Shown: one piece after another, positions 15,774-24,221 of the stretch
Position numbering within the stretch: position 1 is the first letter of the stretch
How the letters are laid out: each line of letters starts with the position of its first letter
Source: an uncultured Rhodospirillales bacterium
GTDB taxonomy: Bacteria; Pseudomonadota; Alphaproteobacteria; Acetobacterales; Acetobacteraceae
Direction: 5' to 3'
Assembly: GCA_903924855.1 (NCBI GenBank)
Contig: CAIYCW010000013.1
Coordinates: 1-53,690 of the forward strand
DNA length: 53,690 bases
Position numbers and translations under genes: made by a program
Notes under the pieces: model-generated
Database searches by the model: none
What the model was told of the DNA's origin: nothing
Seen by the model: the letters and a program-made list of their open reading frames with translations, nothing else

Positions 15774-15854
15774 CATTGCGAGCGAAGCGAAGCAATCCAT
15801 TGAACCGCGGTGCGCGCTGTGGGTTCGATGGATTGCTTCGCTTCGCTCGCAATG
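15774..15854. repeat. 81-bp palindrome with 27-bp perfect arms
   Basis: Arm 15774-15800 (CATTGCGAGCGAAGCGAAGC then AATCCAT) is perfectly complementary to 15828-15854. The inner GAACC/GGTTC pair extends it with one mismatch. Between phnN and the convergent DUF1045 gene it may act as a two-way terminator. The length, perfect arms and a decayed half copy at 106-146 suggest a mobile palindromic (REP/MITE-type) element. Confidence 0.85.
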
Positions 15855-15882
15855 ACGGGGTGGCGGGCATTGACGACTTTGG

Positions 15883-16554
15883 TTACCCCCGCAGCGGCAA
15901 CCGCTCCGCCAGCACGAAGGGCTCGCCATCGCCGGCCTGGGTGTAGAGGCAGATGTCGCGCACCATGCGCGGTGCCTGCAGCGCCACCGCGAACATCTCA
16001 CGCGCCAGAGGCAGCAGCACCGCGCGCTCCTGCTCCGACAGCCGCCGTGTCAACGTCATGTGGAAGAACCAGGTCTCGAACACATAGGGATAGCCCCAGC
16101 GCACCAGCATCGCATCCTGCTGCGCGGACAGCTTGGAACGCCGCCTGCGCGCCAGTTCCGCCGCGTCGGGTGGCTGGCGGAAATGATCCAGCCCGGCCAC
16201 GCAGGCATCCGCCAGAGAGCGCAGCGCAGCACTCGGCTCGGCATCCCTGATCGCCAGAAACCCATGCAGATCGGCCACTTCGAGGTGCGGCAACTCGAAC
16301 GGCGCGATGCCGGCCACCAGATCCTCGGCCGCCGTCACCACCGCATCCCAGGACGCCCCTGGGCGCAGCCGCATCGGCGGCTTCAGCGTGGCGTGGAAGC
16401 CGTACAGCCTGGCATCCGCGGTCAGCTCGGCGATTCCGTCAATATCCGGCTGCTTCAGCGCCGCGTTGCTGTCCGCATCCCGGCCCAGCCAGTGCGAGCC
16501 CAGCTCCCACAGCGTGTCGTTCAACGCCGGCGCGTAATAGACCGCAACGCGCAT
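15883..16554 (-). CDS. DUF1045 phosphonate-metabolism protein, 2H phosphoesterase-like
   Basis: 223 aa. Two His-x-Thr motifs, FHATLKPP and FHMTLTRRL, are the hallmark of the 2H phosphoesterase superfamily, which opens cyclic phosphates. In C-P lyase loci a phosphodiesterase is needed to open ribose 1,2-cyclic phosphate 5-phosphate, done in E. coli by the unrelated PhnP. No phnP is seen here, so this protein is a candidate for that step (inference). ATG 16554 begins 2 nt after the phnM stop, making it the last gene of the phnG-to-M operon. Confidence 0.85.
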   Translation of the reverse strand: MRVAVYYAPALNDTLWELGSHWLGRDADSNAALKQPDIDGIAELTADARLYGFHATLKPPMRLRPGASWDAVVTAAEDLVAGIAPFELPHLEVADLHGFLAIRDAEPSAALRSLADACVAGLDHFRQPPDAAELARRRRSKLSAQQDAMLVRWGYPYVFETWFFHMTLTRRLSEQERAVLLPLAREMFAVALQAPRMVRDICLYTQAGDGEPFVLAERLPLRG

Positions 16555-16556
16555 GA

Positions 16557-17693
16557 TCAGGCCACGCGCTCGCCGGCACGCCACACCTGGCGCACCACCG
16601 GGATGTGCTGGAACACCCGCACCCGCACCAGATCGGCGCGCTTGCCCGCCTCGATCACGCCGCGATCAGGCAGGCCCGCCATCCTGGCCGGCGCCTGGGT
16701 GATCATGCCCACCGCGTGCGGCAGGTCGAGCATGCCCTTGTCATGCGCGTAGAACGCCGCCTCGATCAGCGCCGCCGGCACGTAGTCGGACGCGAACGCG
16801 TCCACCACACCCTCGCGCACCAGCTCGGCCGCCGACACATTGCCGGAATGCGACCCTCCGCGCACGATGTTGGGCGCACCGGCGATCACCGTCATGCCGC
16901 TCTCGCGCGCCGCGCGGGCGGCTGCCAGCCGCACCGGGAACTCGCTGATCATGATGCCATCCGCCACGTTCTCGGCGATGTCCTCCACCGTCTGATCGTC
17001 ATGGCTTGCGAGGTTGATGCCACGGCCGGCGAACATCGCCAGCAGCGCCTCGCGGTGCTTGCGGCGATACTTGGCGCGCTGGTCGAGCAGGCGTGTGATG
17101 CGCTCCTCGATCTCGGCATCGGTGGAGCCGTGACGCTTGCGCATCTTGCGATAGTTCTCGATATCCGCGTACTGCCCAACGCCCGGCGAGTGGTCCATGA
17201 AGCTGACCATGCGGATGCGCGGATGCTGGGAGACCGGCTCGGCCAATTCCACCACGTCCAAAGCCGGCATCTCGCAGCGCAGATGCAGGAAATGCTCGCT
17301 CTTCAGCAGGCCGGTGTCGGCCATGGTGTCCAGATCGCGCACACCGTCATGGAAGGTCTGCAGCCGGTCCTTGTCGAACCCCAGATCGCCCAGGCACAGC
17401 GCGTCCAGCACGGTGGTGACACCGGCCGCCGCGGTCTGCGCGTCATGGCTCAGCAGGGCGGACAGGGCAGGCCAGCGGGCATTGGCCCGCGGCATCACCT
17501 GGCGCTCCAGATTGTCGGTGTGCACGTCGATCACGCCGGGCATCAGCACGTCGCCCTCAAGGTCGATGGCGGACGGCGCGTGCGACACGCCCTCGCTCAC
17601 CGATTTGATCGTTGTGCCGTCGATCACCAGCGTGCCACGCAGCACGCTGTCATGCAGCACGATGTTCGCGTTGGTCAGAATGGTCTCGGTCAT
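16557..17693 (-). CDS. phnM: Alpha-D-ribose 1-methylphosphonate 5-triphosphate diphosphatase PhnM (copy 1)
   Basis: Amidohydrolase-fold metal enzyme that removes pyrophosphate from ribose 1-methylphosphonate 5-triphosphate before C-P cleavage. It has 378 aa with the metal motif DVHTDNLERQ near residue 57 (HxD). The MSFMDHSPGVGQY block, NLASHDDQT, and GAPNIVRGGSHSGN followed by FASDY in the C-terminal half are all as in characterised PhnM. It overlaps phnL by 4 bp (ATGA) and continues into the DUF1045 gene. A second, more distant PhnM lies at 23014. Confidence 0.95.
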   Translation of the reverse strand: MTETILTNANIVLHDSVLRGTLVIDGTTIKSVSEGVSHAPSAIDLEGDVLMPGVIDVHTDNLERQVMPRANARWPALSALLSHDAQTAAAGVTTVLDALCLGDLGFDKDRLQTFHDGVRDLDTMADTGLLKSEHFLHLRCEMPALDVVELAEPVSQHPRIRMVSFMDHSPGVGQYADIENYRKMRKRHGSTDAEIEERITRLLDQRAKYRRKHREALLAMFAGRGINLASHDDQTVEDIAENVADGIMISEFPVRLAAARAARESGMTVIAGAPNIVRGGSHSGNVSAAELVREGVVDAFASDYVPAALIEAAFYAHDKGMLDLPHAVGMITQAPARMAGLPDRGVIEAGKRADLVRVRVFQHIPVVRQVWRAGERVA

Positions 17694-18379
17694 GCCGCGT
17701 CCTGCAAAGGCAATACGTTGAAAATACGGTTGGCCACCGCATCGCGCACGAATGTGTCGTGGAAGATGCCAACCACCGCCTTGCCGGCCGCCTTGGCTTC
17801 CAGAATCATCTCGATCACGATGTCACGGTTGGCGTTGTCCAGGCTTGCGGTCGGTTCGTCCAGCAGCAGGATCGGATGGCTGCCAATGAAACCGCGCGCG
17901 AGGTTGATGCGCTGCTGCTCCCCGCCTGAGAAGGTGGCCGGCGGCAGGCCGTGCAGGCGGGCGGGAATGTTCAGCCGCGCCAGCAGGGCGGCTGCCATCT
18001 CATGCGCCTGCTGGGTCGAAACCCCGCGCGCCGCATCCGCCACGATGTCGAGTGCCGACACACGCGGCACCACGCGCAAAAACTGCGACACATAGCCCAG
18101 CGTGCGATCGCGCACCTCCACCACCAGGCGGGGCGAGGCGGTGACGATGTCCACCATCGCCCCCTCATGGCGCACGCGGATGGCGCCACCGCCCGCGCGG
18201 TAATTGCCATACAGGCTGCGCAGCAGCGTGGTCTTGCCCGCGCCGGACGGGCCGGTCAGCGCCACGCACTCGCCCGCCTGCACGCTGAAATCCACCCCGC
18301 GCAGCACGTCGATCCGCACCCCGCCTTGCAGATGCAGCAGGAAGTTCTTCGACAGGTTCTCGGTTTCCAACATGATCAT
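17690..18379 (-). CDS. phnL: C-P lyase complex ATP-binding protein PhnL
   Basis: ABC-type ATPase of 229 aa that works with the soluble C-P lyase core, not with a membrane transporter. Walker A is GPSGAGKTTLL, the signature is FSGGEQQRINLARG and Walker B is ILLLDEPTAS. PhnL together with PhnGHI is needed in E. coli for forming ribose 1-methylphosphonate 5-triphosphate from ATP and phosphonate. The ATG at 18379 overlaps the phnK stop by 4 bp (ATGA). A second ATG two codons later is possible. Confidence 0.95.
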   Translation of the reverse strand: MIMLETENLSKNFLLHLQGGVRIDVLRGVDFSVQAGECVALTGPSGAGKTTLLRSLYGNYRAGGGAIRVRHEGAMVDIVTASPRLVVEVRDRTLGYVSQFLRVVPRVSALDIVADAARGVSTQQAHEMAAALLARLNIPARLHGLPPATFSGGEQQRINLARGFIGSHPILLLDEPTASLDNANRDIVIEMILEAKAAGKAVVGIFHDTFVRDAVANRIFNVLPLQDAA

Positions 18380-19152
18380 GCGCTGAGCACCGAACTGACC
18401 AGAAGTTGCGTATACGGGTGCTGCGGATCGTCCAGCACCTGATCGGTGAGCCCGCTTTCCACCACCACGCCGCGCTGCATCACCATCACCCGGTGCGCCA
18501 GCAGGCGGGCCACGGCGAGATCGTGGGTGACCAGCACCACCGCGATGCCAAGCCTGCGCACCAGGGAGCGAATCAGATCGAGCAGCCTTGCCTGGACCGA
18601 CACGTCCAGCCCGCCGGTCGGCTCATCCATGAACACCAGCCGCGGATGCGTCACCAGCGTGCGGGCGATCTGCAGGCGCTGCAGCATGCCGCCCGAGAAG
18701 GTGCGCGGCAGGTGATCCACCCGATCGGCGTCGATCTCCACCTGCTCCAGCCAGGCGATCGCCTCGGCGCGGATGTTGCCGTAATGCCGCGACCCCTGGG
18801 CCATCAGCCGCTCACCGACATTGCCGCCGGCGGTCACCCCCATGCGCAGATTGTCGCGCGGGTTCTGGTGCACGAAGCCCCAATCCGAGCGGTGCAGCGC
18901 CCGCAAGGCAGGGGCCGGCATGGCGTGCACATCGACCAGATGCCCGTTGGGATCGCGATACCAGACCACGCCCGATTGCGGCGCCATCCGGCCAGACAGC
19001 ACGTTGAGCAGCGTGGTCTTGCCGGAGCCTGATTCGCCCACGATCGCCAGCACCTCACCGGGCCAGAGATCGCAATCCACCTGGTCCAGCGCGGTCACGG
19101 CGCCGAAGCGCAGGTTCAGGCCGCGTGCTGAAAGCAGAGTGTCATCATTCAT
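18376..19152 (-). CDS. phnK: C-P lyase complex ATP-binding protein PhnK
   Basis: ABC-type ATPase of 258 aa that docks on PhnJ of the core complex. Walker A is GESGSGKTTLL, the signature is FSGGMLQRLQIART and Walker B is LVFMDEPTGG. The PhnK-like stretch SDWGFVHQNPRDNLRMGVTAGG follows the Q-loop. I chose ATG 19152 because it overlaps the phnJ stop (ATGA) and removes a 22-residue leader read through phnJ coding sequence. It resembles oligopeptide-transporter ATPases, but the context fixes it as PhnK. Confidence 0.95.
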   Translation of the reverse strand: MNDDTLLSARGLNLRFGAVTALDQVDCDLWPGEVLAIVGESGSGKTTLLNVLSGRMAPQSGVVWYRDPNGHLVDVHAMPAPALRALHRSDWGFVHQNPRDNLRMGVTAGGNVGERLMAQGSRHYGNIRAEAIAWLEQVEIDADRVDHLPRTFSGGMLQRLQIARTLVTHPRLVFMDEPTGGLDVSVQARLLDLIRSLVRRLGIAVVLVTHDLAVARLLAHRVMVMQRGVVVESGLTDQVLDDPQHPYTQLLVSSVLSA

Positions 19153-20003
19153 GCCGCCAACTCCGTGCCTGCATGGCCTTCCGCACGGCGGGTCTCGCAG
19201 TAATCCGTGTCCGAACACACGAACAGCCGCCCGCCTTTGTCGTCCGTCACCACCTCATCGAGATAGGACACGCCCGAGCCGCACAGCCCACAGACCTGCG
19301 GGGCGCGTGTGGTGCGGAACGGATGATCGTCGAAATCAAGGCTCGCCACCTTGGTGTAGGGCGGCACCGCATAGAGCCGCTTCTCACGCCCCGCGCCGAA
19401 CAGCTGCAAGGCGGGCATCATGTCCATCTTCGGATTGTCGAAGGCGGGGATCGGCGAGGGCGCCATCAGGTAGCGGCCGTTGACCATCACCGGGTAGTCG
19501 TAGCTGATCGAGACATGGCCGTAGCGGGTGATGTCCTCATACAGCTTCACATGCATCAGCCCGTATTCACTCAAGCCATGCATCCGCTTGGTCTCGGCGC
19601 GTGACGGCTCCAGCTTGGACAGCGGCTCCGGCTGCGGCACCTGGTAGACGATGATCTGATCCTCGCGCAGAGGCTCCTCCGGGATGCGATGGCGCGTCTG
19701 GATGATCGTGGCCTCGGCGGTGTGCGTGGTGGTGGCAACACCTGCCGTGCGGGCGAAGAAGCGCCGGATGGAGACGGCGTTGGTCGTGTCATCCGCGCCC
19801 TGGTCGATCACCTTCAGCGTGTCGTCGGCGCCCAGCACCGCGGCCGTCACCTGGATGCCGCCGGTGCCCCAGCCATAGGGCAGCGGCATCTCGCGCGAGC
19901 CGAACGGGATCTGATGCCCCGGGATCGCCACCGCCTTCAGCAGCGAACGGCGGATCATCCGTTTGGTCTGCTCGTCCAGATAGGCGAAATTATAGCCGTT
20001 CAT
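19149..20003 (-). CDS. phnJ: Alpha-D-ribose 1-methylphosphonate 5-phosphate C-P lyase PhnJ
   Basis: Radical-SAM-type catalytic subunit that breaks the carbon-phosphorus bond. Its 284 aa carry the PhnJ-specific iron-sulfur motif CX2CX21CX5C at Cys238, Cys241, Cys263 and Cys269. The conserved N-terminus is YNFAYLDEQTKRMIRR, with GYxxPFGSREMPLPYGWGTG-type sequence near residues 30-46. All four cysteines are present, so the enzyme should be active. It overlaps phnI and phnK by 4 bp each. Confidence 0.97.
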   Translation of the reverse strand: MNGYNFAYLDEQTKRMIRRSLLKAVAIPGHQIPFGSREMPLPYGWGTGGIQVTAAVLGADDTLKVIDQGADDTTNAVSIRRFFARTAGVATTTHTAEATIIQTRHRIPEEPLREDQIIVYQVPQPEPLSKLEPSRAETKRMHGLSEYGLMHVKLYEDITRYGHVSISYDYPVMVNGRYLMAPSPIPAFDNPKMDMMPALQLFGAGREKRLYAVPPYTKVASLDFDDHPFRTTRAPQVCGLCGSGVSYLDEVVTDDKGGRLFVCSDTDYCETRRAEGHAGTELAA

Positions 20004-21097
20004 TGCGCGGCCTCCTGGCTCTCATGCGCCATCTCGCGCTCTGCATCCGCCCGCATGCGCCGGATCGTTTCCAGCTCGGACTGGAAATCCACGTAATGCG
20101 GCAGCTTCAGATGCTCGACGAAGCCCGTCGCCTCGATGTTGTCGCAGTGATAGATCACGAATTCCTGGTTCTGCGCCGGCGCCGTCGCCTCCTCACCCAG
20201 CTCGGAAGCGCGCAGCGCGCGGTCGACCAGCGCCATCGCCATCGCCTTGCGCTCGCCATGGCCGAAGACCAGCCCATAGCCGCGGGTGAACTGTGGCGGC
20301 TGGGTGCGGCTGCCGGCGAACTGGTTGACCATCTGGCATTCCGTCACCGGCAGATCGCCGATATCGATGGCAAAGCCCAGCTCCGGCGGCTCGATCTCCA
20401 CGGCCACCTCGCCCACCCTGATCTCGCCCACGAAAGGATGCGAGCCGCCCCAGCCGCGCTGGGTCGAGTAGCCCATCGCCAGCAGAAACCCCTCATCGCC
20501 GCGCGCCAGCGATTGCAGCCGCGCATCGCGCGAGGCCGGAAAGGCCAAAGGCTGGCGGGTGATGTCGAACGGCTCGGCGTCCGAGGGTTGATCCGCCTCG
20601 ATCAGCCCCTCATGGCCGAGGATGTCGTGAATGCGCGGCATCGCGGCCAGATCCGGCTCCGCCTGCTCGGCGGCTTGCGGCGTGAAGCCGGCTTCCAGCG
20701 CGAAATCCAGCAGGCGGTGGGTGTAATCCGTGGTCGGGCCCAATATCTGTCCGCCCGGCATGTCCTTGAACACCGCGGAGATGCGCCGCGCGATGGTCAT
20801 CGTGGCGGTCTCCACCGGACTTGTGGCTGCAAACCGGGGCAGGGTGGTGCGATAGGCGCGCAGCAGGAACGCCGCCTCGATCAGATCGCCCTGCGCCTGC
20901 TTGACGGCGAGTGCGGCCAGGCCCGGATCATACAGCGAGCCTTCCGCCATCACCCGGTCCACCGAACGTCCCAGCTGCTCGGCGATCTGCGCCGTGCTGA
21001 TCTCCGGCACCGCCTGATCGCCGCGGCGTTCATCGGCCATCCAGCGATGCGCGTTGTCGATGGCGCGCTCACCACCCTTGACGGCGACATAGGCCAT
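20000..21097 (-). CDS. phnI: C-P lyase core subunit PhnI
   Basis: Nucleosidase subunit of the PhnGHIJ core, which helps to displace adenine from ATP and join the ribose triphosphate to the phosphonate. Its 365 aa match the family. Recognisable blocks are the start MAYVAVKGGERAIDNAH, GYSTQRGWGGSHPFVGEIR near residues 210-230 and ECQMVNQFAGSRTQPPQFTRG. The segment HYVDFQSELETIRRMR is at the end. It starts 1 bp after the phnH stop and overlaps phnJ by 4 bp. Confidence 0.96.
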   Translation of the reverse strand: MAYVAVKGGERAIDNAHRWMADERRGDQAVPEISTAQIAEQLGRSVDRVMAEGSLYDPGLAALAVKQAQGDLIEAAFLLRAYRTTLPRFAATSPVETATMTIARRISAVFKDMPGGQILGPTTDYTHRLLDFALEAGFTPQAAEQAEPDLAAMPRIHDILGHEGLIEADQPSDAEPFDITRQPLAFPASRDARLQSLARGDEGFLLAMGYSTQRGWGGSHPFVGEIRVGEVAVEIEPPELGFAIDIGDLPVTECQMVNQFAGSRTQPPQFTRGYGLVFGHGERKAMAMALVDRALRASELGEEATAPAQNQEFVIYHCDNIEATGFVEHLKLPHYVDFQSELETIRRMRADAEREMAHESQEAAQ

Positions 21098-21098
21098 C

Positions 21099-21680
21099 TC
21101 AGCCCTCCATCACGTGAGAGATGCGCAGGCTGCGCGGCAGGGCCGCCAGCTGCGTGCCGGCGCACAGGATCAGGTCCACGCCGCGCGGAAACAGGCCGTG
21201 ATTGGCCGCCCATTGCGCCGCGAAATCATCCGGCAGGCCCGCGATGCGCAGGCGGCGCGGCGTGGCAAGGCCAGGGCCTGCCAGTTCGAACAAGGCACCC
21301 GTGCCAAACCCCGCCACCTGCAGGATCACCGTGGCGCCCAGCTGCGGCTCGTCATCCGTGCCGGCTGGCAGGGATGCAAGCTTCGGCAGGCTCAGTGCCA
21401 GCGTGAAATCCGCCTCCGCTTGGGCGGCATCGCGCGGCGTGGTGTGAAACACGATCCAGTCCCGCGCGGCCTCGCCGGCCGGATCGATGTGAAGTGCGGT
21501 GTCGGCGTCGATCAGCGTCAGCAGCACGGCTCCGGTTGCGGGATCGAGCGGCGCAGGCGGGGTGAGGCCCGCGCCCGCCTCCAGCACCAGACCGGGGCGT
21601 GACATCGCCTCCAGCACGGCGCGAAAACAGGATTGCGCCCCGGTGACAGGATCGGCAAAGCCCGGCAGATCAAGGCTCAT
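21099..21680 (-). CDS. phnH: C-P lyase core subunit PhnH
   Basis: 193-aa subunit that dimerises with PhnG/PhnI in the core complex; it has a PLP-transferase-like fold without the cofactor. Family marks are QSCFRAVLEAMSRPG near the start, then LTLIDADT and the C-terminal FPRGVDLILCAGTQLAALPR. It lies 3 bp after the phnG stop, in a tight operon with phnI. Confidence 0.94.
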   Translation of the reverse strand: MSLDLPGFADPVTGAQSCFRAVLEAMSRPGLVLEAGAGLTPPAPLDPATGAVLLTLIDADTALHIDPAGEAARDWIVFHTTPRDAAQAEADFTLALSLPKLASLPAGTDDEPQLGATVILQVAGFGTGALFELAGPGLATPRRLRIAGLPDDFAAQWAANHGLFPRGVDLILCAGTQLAALPRSLRISHVMEG

Positions 21681-21683
21681 CGC

Positions 21684-22148
21684 TCAGCTCCGCATCGTGG
21701 CAAGGGTGAAGAACTGCACGCGTGTGGCGGCTGCCTTGGCGGCCAGCTCGGCCTTTGCCGCCTGCTGTGAAGCGGCCAGGGGGGTGATGACCGCCTCCAT
21801 CAGCCGGTCGTGCCACTCCGGGTTCTGCAGCGCAGCGTCGATCCGGGCTGCAAGCTCGGCCTGCATCGCATCGCGGCCCGAGACATAGGCATGGCCGATC
21901 TGGCCTGCGGCGTCGCGCACCGAACAGCGCGTGACCGACATCTCACCGAGGTTGAACGCCGCCCCGCCGCCGCCGGCGCGGCCACGCACCATCACCAGCC
22001 CGGCTTCCGGCCCGCGCAGCACGCGGTGTGCGGGCAAGGGCGGCAGATCGGCTAGATGCGCCTGCAGCTGCGCCGCACTGGCACGCGCCAGCACCGCCAT
22101 CCAGAGCTGACGCGGGGATTTCACTTTGGCTTGCTGAGCGGCAGACAT
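21684..22148 (-). CDS. phnG: C-P lyase core subunit PhnG
   Basis: 154-aa first gene of the phnGHIJKLM operon and small subunit of the core. Typical stretches are RQLWMAVLARASAAQLQ near the N-terminus, GAAFNLGEMSVTRCSVR near the centre and IGHAYVSGRDAMQAELAA. The start is 98 bp from phnF, and the operator palindrome lies 16 bp upstream of the start codon. PhnF repression of this operon is therefore likely. Confidence 0.94.
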   Translation of the reverse strand: MSAAQQAKVKSPRQLWMAVLARASAAQLQAHLADLPPLPAHRVLRGPEAGLVMVRGRAGGGGAAFNLGEMSVTRCSVRDAAGQIGHAYVSGRDAMQAELAARIDAALQNPEWHDRLMEAVITPLAASQQAAKAELAAKAAATRVQFFTLATMRS

Positions 22149-22164
22149 CGCGGCACCAAAAGTT

Positions 22165-22208
22165 GTTTAGACGTCTAGACGAATATACGTCCATCCGTGT
22201 AGGGTCAA
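22165..22208. promoter_or_regulatory. PhnF operator and phnG promoter region
   Basis: A 16-bp near-perfect palindrome, GTTTAGACGTCTAGAC (22165-22180), has one mismatched pair and a perfect TAGACGTCTA core. On the minus strand TTGACC (22208-22203) and TATATT (22187-22182) form a plausible promoter for phnG with a short 15-bp spacer. The palindrome then covers the transcription start region. GntR regulators such as PhnF bind palindromes of this type. Operator function is inferred from position and symmetry. Confidence 0.65.
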
Positions 22209-22246
22209 CCCGTCTCGCATGAAGGGCCGCGCAATTGGATGAACCT

Positions 22247-23017
22247 ATGGTGACGGACAGGTCGAACATCGCAGGCGATCCCGCAGCCGCCGCCAGCAAG
22301 GTGGCGCGCGAGGCCGGTGTCGCGCTGTGGCGCCAGATCGTGGCCGCACTGGAGGACGAGATCGCCAGCGGCAAACTCACCCCGGGTGCCAGGCTTCCCA
22401 CCGAGGCGCAGCTGGCCGAGCGCTTCGCCGTCAACCGCCACACCGTGCGCCGCGCGCTGGAGGAGATGCAGCGCTCCGGCCTGGTGCGAGTCGAACAGGG
22501 GCGTGGCAGTTTCGTGGCGGAGGATGTGCTGGACTACGCGGTCGCCGCCCGCACCCGGTTCTCGGAATGGATCAGGCGGCACAACAAGGAACCCTCCGGC
22601 CAGACGATCGATCTGTGCGAAACCCAGGCCGACGCGGTGATCGCAGCCGGTCTGGGGCTGGCGCCGAACGCCCCGATCGTGCGGCTCGAACGCCTGGGCT
22701 TTGCCGATGGCAGGCCGGTCGGCATCTCGACCCATTGCTTCTCCCAGGCGCGCTTCCCTCTGCTGTTCAAAGGGTTGCAGACCGGCCTTGGCATCAGCGA
22801 GGCGCTGGCCCAATGCGGCCTCACCGATTACCGCCGCCTGGTCACCCGCGTCTCCGCCCGTCTGCCCAGCCAGCAGGAGGCCAGCCTGCTGCGCCTGCCG
22901 CGCAACCGGCCGCTGCTGGTCACCGAGAACATCAATGTCGACGCCCAAGGGGCGCCCGTGGAATACGGCATCGGCCGCTACCCGACCCCGCGCGTGCAGA
23001 TCGTCTTCGAACCATGA
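22247..23017 (+). CDS. phnF: Phosphonate-operon GntR regulator PhnF (HutC subfamily)
   Basis: 256-aa transcription repressor. The winged-helix DNA-binding domain is at residues ~25-92, with LWRQIVAALEDEIASGKL, LPTEAQLAERFAVNRHTVRR and the wing RVEQGRGSFV. The C-terminal UTRA ligand domain runs from ~105 to the end (HCFSQARFPLLFKGL, LLVTENINVDAQGAPVEYG). I chose ATG 22247 because GGATG lies 6 nt upstream; a TTG four codons earlier is possible. It is divergent from phnG and overlaps the second phnM by 4 bp, so regulator and enzyme are coupled. The inducing ligand is probably a phosphonate-pathway metabolite or phosphate (inference). Confidence 0.93.
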   Translation: MVTDRSNIAGDPAAAASKVAREAGVALWRQIVAALEDEIASGKLTPGARLPTEAQLAERFAVNRHTVRRALEEMQRSGLVRVEQGRGSFVAEDVLDYAVAARTRFSEWIRRHNKEPSGQTIDLCETQADAVIAAGLGLAPNAPIVRLERLGFADGRPVGISTHCFSQARFPLLFKGLQTGLGISEALAQCGLTDYRRLVTRVSARLPSQQEASLLRLPRNRPLLVTENINVDAQGAPVEYGIGRYPTPRVQIVFEP

Positions 23018-24159
23018 GAGACCTGATGATATCCTGGATGTTCACCGGCGGGCGCGTGCTCGACGGCACCGCCTTTCACGAAACCGATCTTGCGGTGGAC
23101 AATGGTGTGATCGCGCAGGCAGCGCCGTCCGGCCGCCGGTTCGACGCAAGCGGGCTGCTGGTGCTGCCGGGTATCATCGACCTGCACGGCGATGCCTTCG
23201 AGCGCCAGCTGCAGCCACGGCCGAATGTCGGCTTCGACCCGCTCTTCGCTTTGGCCGAGACCGAACGCCAGCTGCTCGGCTGCGGCATCACCACCGCCTA
23301 TCACGGTGTCACCCTGTCCTGGGAACCGGGGCTGCGCAGCATCGATGGCTGGCGCGCCATGCTGGCGGCCACCGAGGCGCGCGACTGGATCTGCGACATG
23401 CGCATCCATCTGCGCTTCGAGGCCTATAATCTCGACGCGCTCGATGAGGCGATCGCGGATATTCTGGCCGGGCGCGTGCACCTGCTCGCCTTCAACGACC
23501 ACACACCCTCCATCCTGCGCAAGCTGAAGAAGCCCGCCACCGCCGCCAAATTCGCCGATCGCGCCGGCATGACGCATGAGGCCTTCGCCGAACTGGCCCA
23601 CCGCATCGCCACACGCGAGGCGGAGGTGCCGGCCGCCCTGGAACGCCTGGCGCAGGCGGCGCGCGCGATGCACCTGCCCATGGCCAGCCATGACGACGAG
23701 ACGATCGCCATGCGCCAGCGCTTTCACGCGCTGGGGGCTGAGATCTGCGAATTCCCTACCACCGTGCAGGTCGGCCGCCACGCCGCCGATCTGGGCCAGT
23801 TCGTCGTCATGGGCTCGCCCAATGTCGTGCGCGGCGGCTCGCACACCGGCTGGGAATCGGCCGCCGATCTGGTCGAGCAGGGCATCTGCAACATCCTCAC
23901 CTCGGATTATTTCTACCCCTGCCTGCTGGAGGCGCCGTTCGAGATGGTCCGCCGCGGCAGGCTGGACCTGGCCGCCGCCTGGGCGCTGGTCTCCACCAAT
24001 CCGGCCCGCGCCGCGGGGCTTGCCGACCGCGGCACGCTGCAAGCCGGGATGCGCGCGGACATCGTCCTGGTGGACCCAGACCTGCGTGCACCGGTTGCCA
24101 CCTTCGCCGCCGGGCGGCTGGCCTGGATTTCCGCCGCCGGGGCCGATCGGCTCGGCTGA
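23014..24159 (+). CDS. PhnM-like amidohydrolase (second copy)
   Basis: 381-aa paralogue of PhnM. It keeps the metal motif DLHGDAFERQ (HxD), FNDHTPS, MASHDDET, and SPNVVRGGSHTGWESA followed by TSDYFYPCLLEAPF. The stretch after the first motif differs clearly from copy 1: there is PRPNVGFDPLFALAETERQL in place of the ARWPALSALLSHDAQ type, and YHGVTLSWEPG in place of LDALCLGD. It overlaps phnF by 4 bp (ATGA), so it is co-transcribed with the regulator. It may be a true diphosphatase with other substrate preference, or a phosphonate-specific side activity. Its role is uncertain. Confidence 0.85.
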   Translation: MRDLMISWMFTGGRVLDGTAFHETDLAVDNGVIAQAAPSGRRFDASGLLVLPGIIDLHGDAFERQLQPRPNVGFDPLFALAETERQLLGCGITTAYHGVTLSWEPGLRSIDGWRAMLAATEARDWICDMRIHLRFEAYNLDALDEAIADILAGRVHLLAFNDHTPSILRKLKKPATAAKFADRAGMTHEAFAELAHRIATREAEVPAALERLAQAARAMHLPMASHDDETIAMRQRFHALGAEICEFPTTVQVGRHAADLGQFVVMGSPNVVRGGSHTGWESAADLVEQGICNILTSDYFYPCLLEAPFEMVRRGRLDLAAAWALVSTNPARAAGLADRGTLQAGMRADIVLVDPDLRAPVATFAAGRLAWISAAGADRLG

Positions 24160-24221
24160 AAAAAAATCGCCCACAGCGTTTGCATGCAACGGCAGGCAGC
24201 GCTATACGGGCGACCCGCTGA

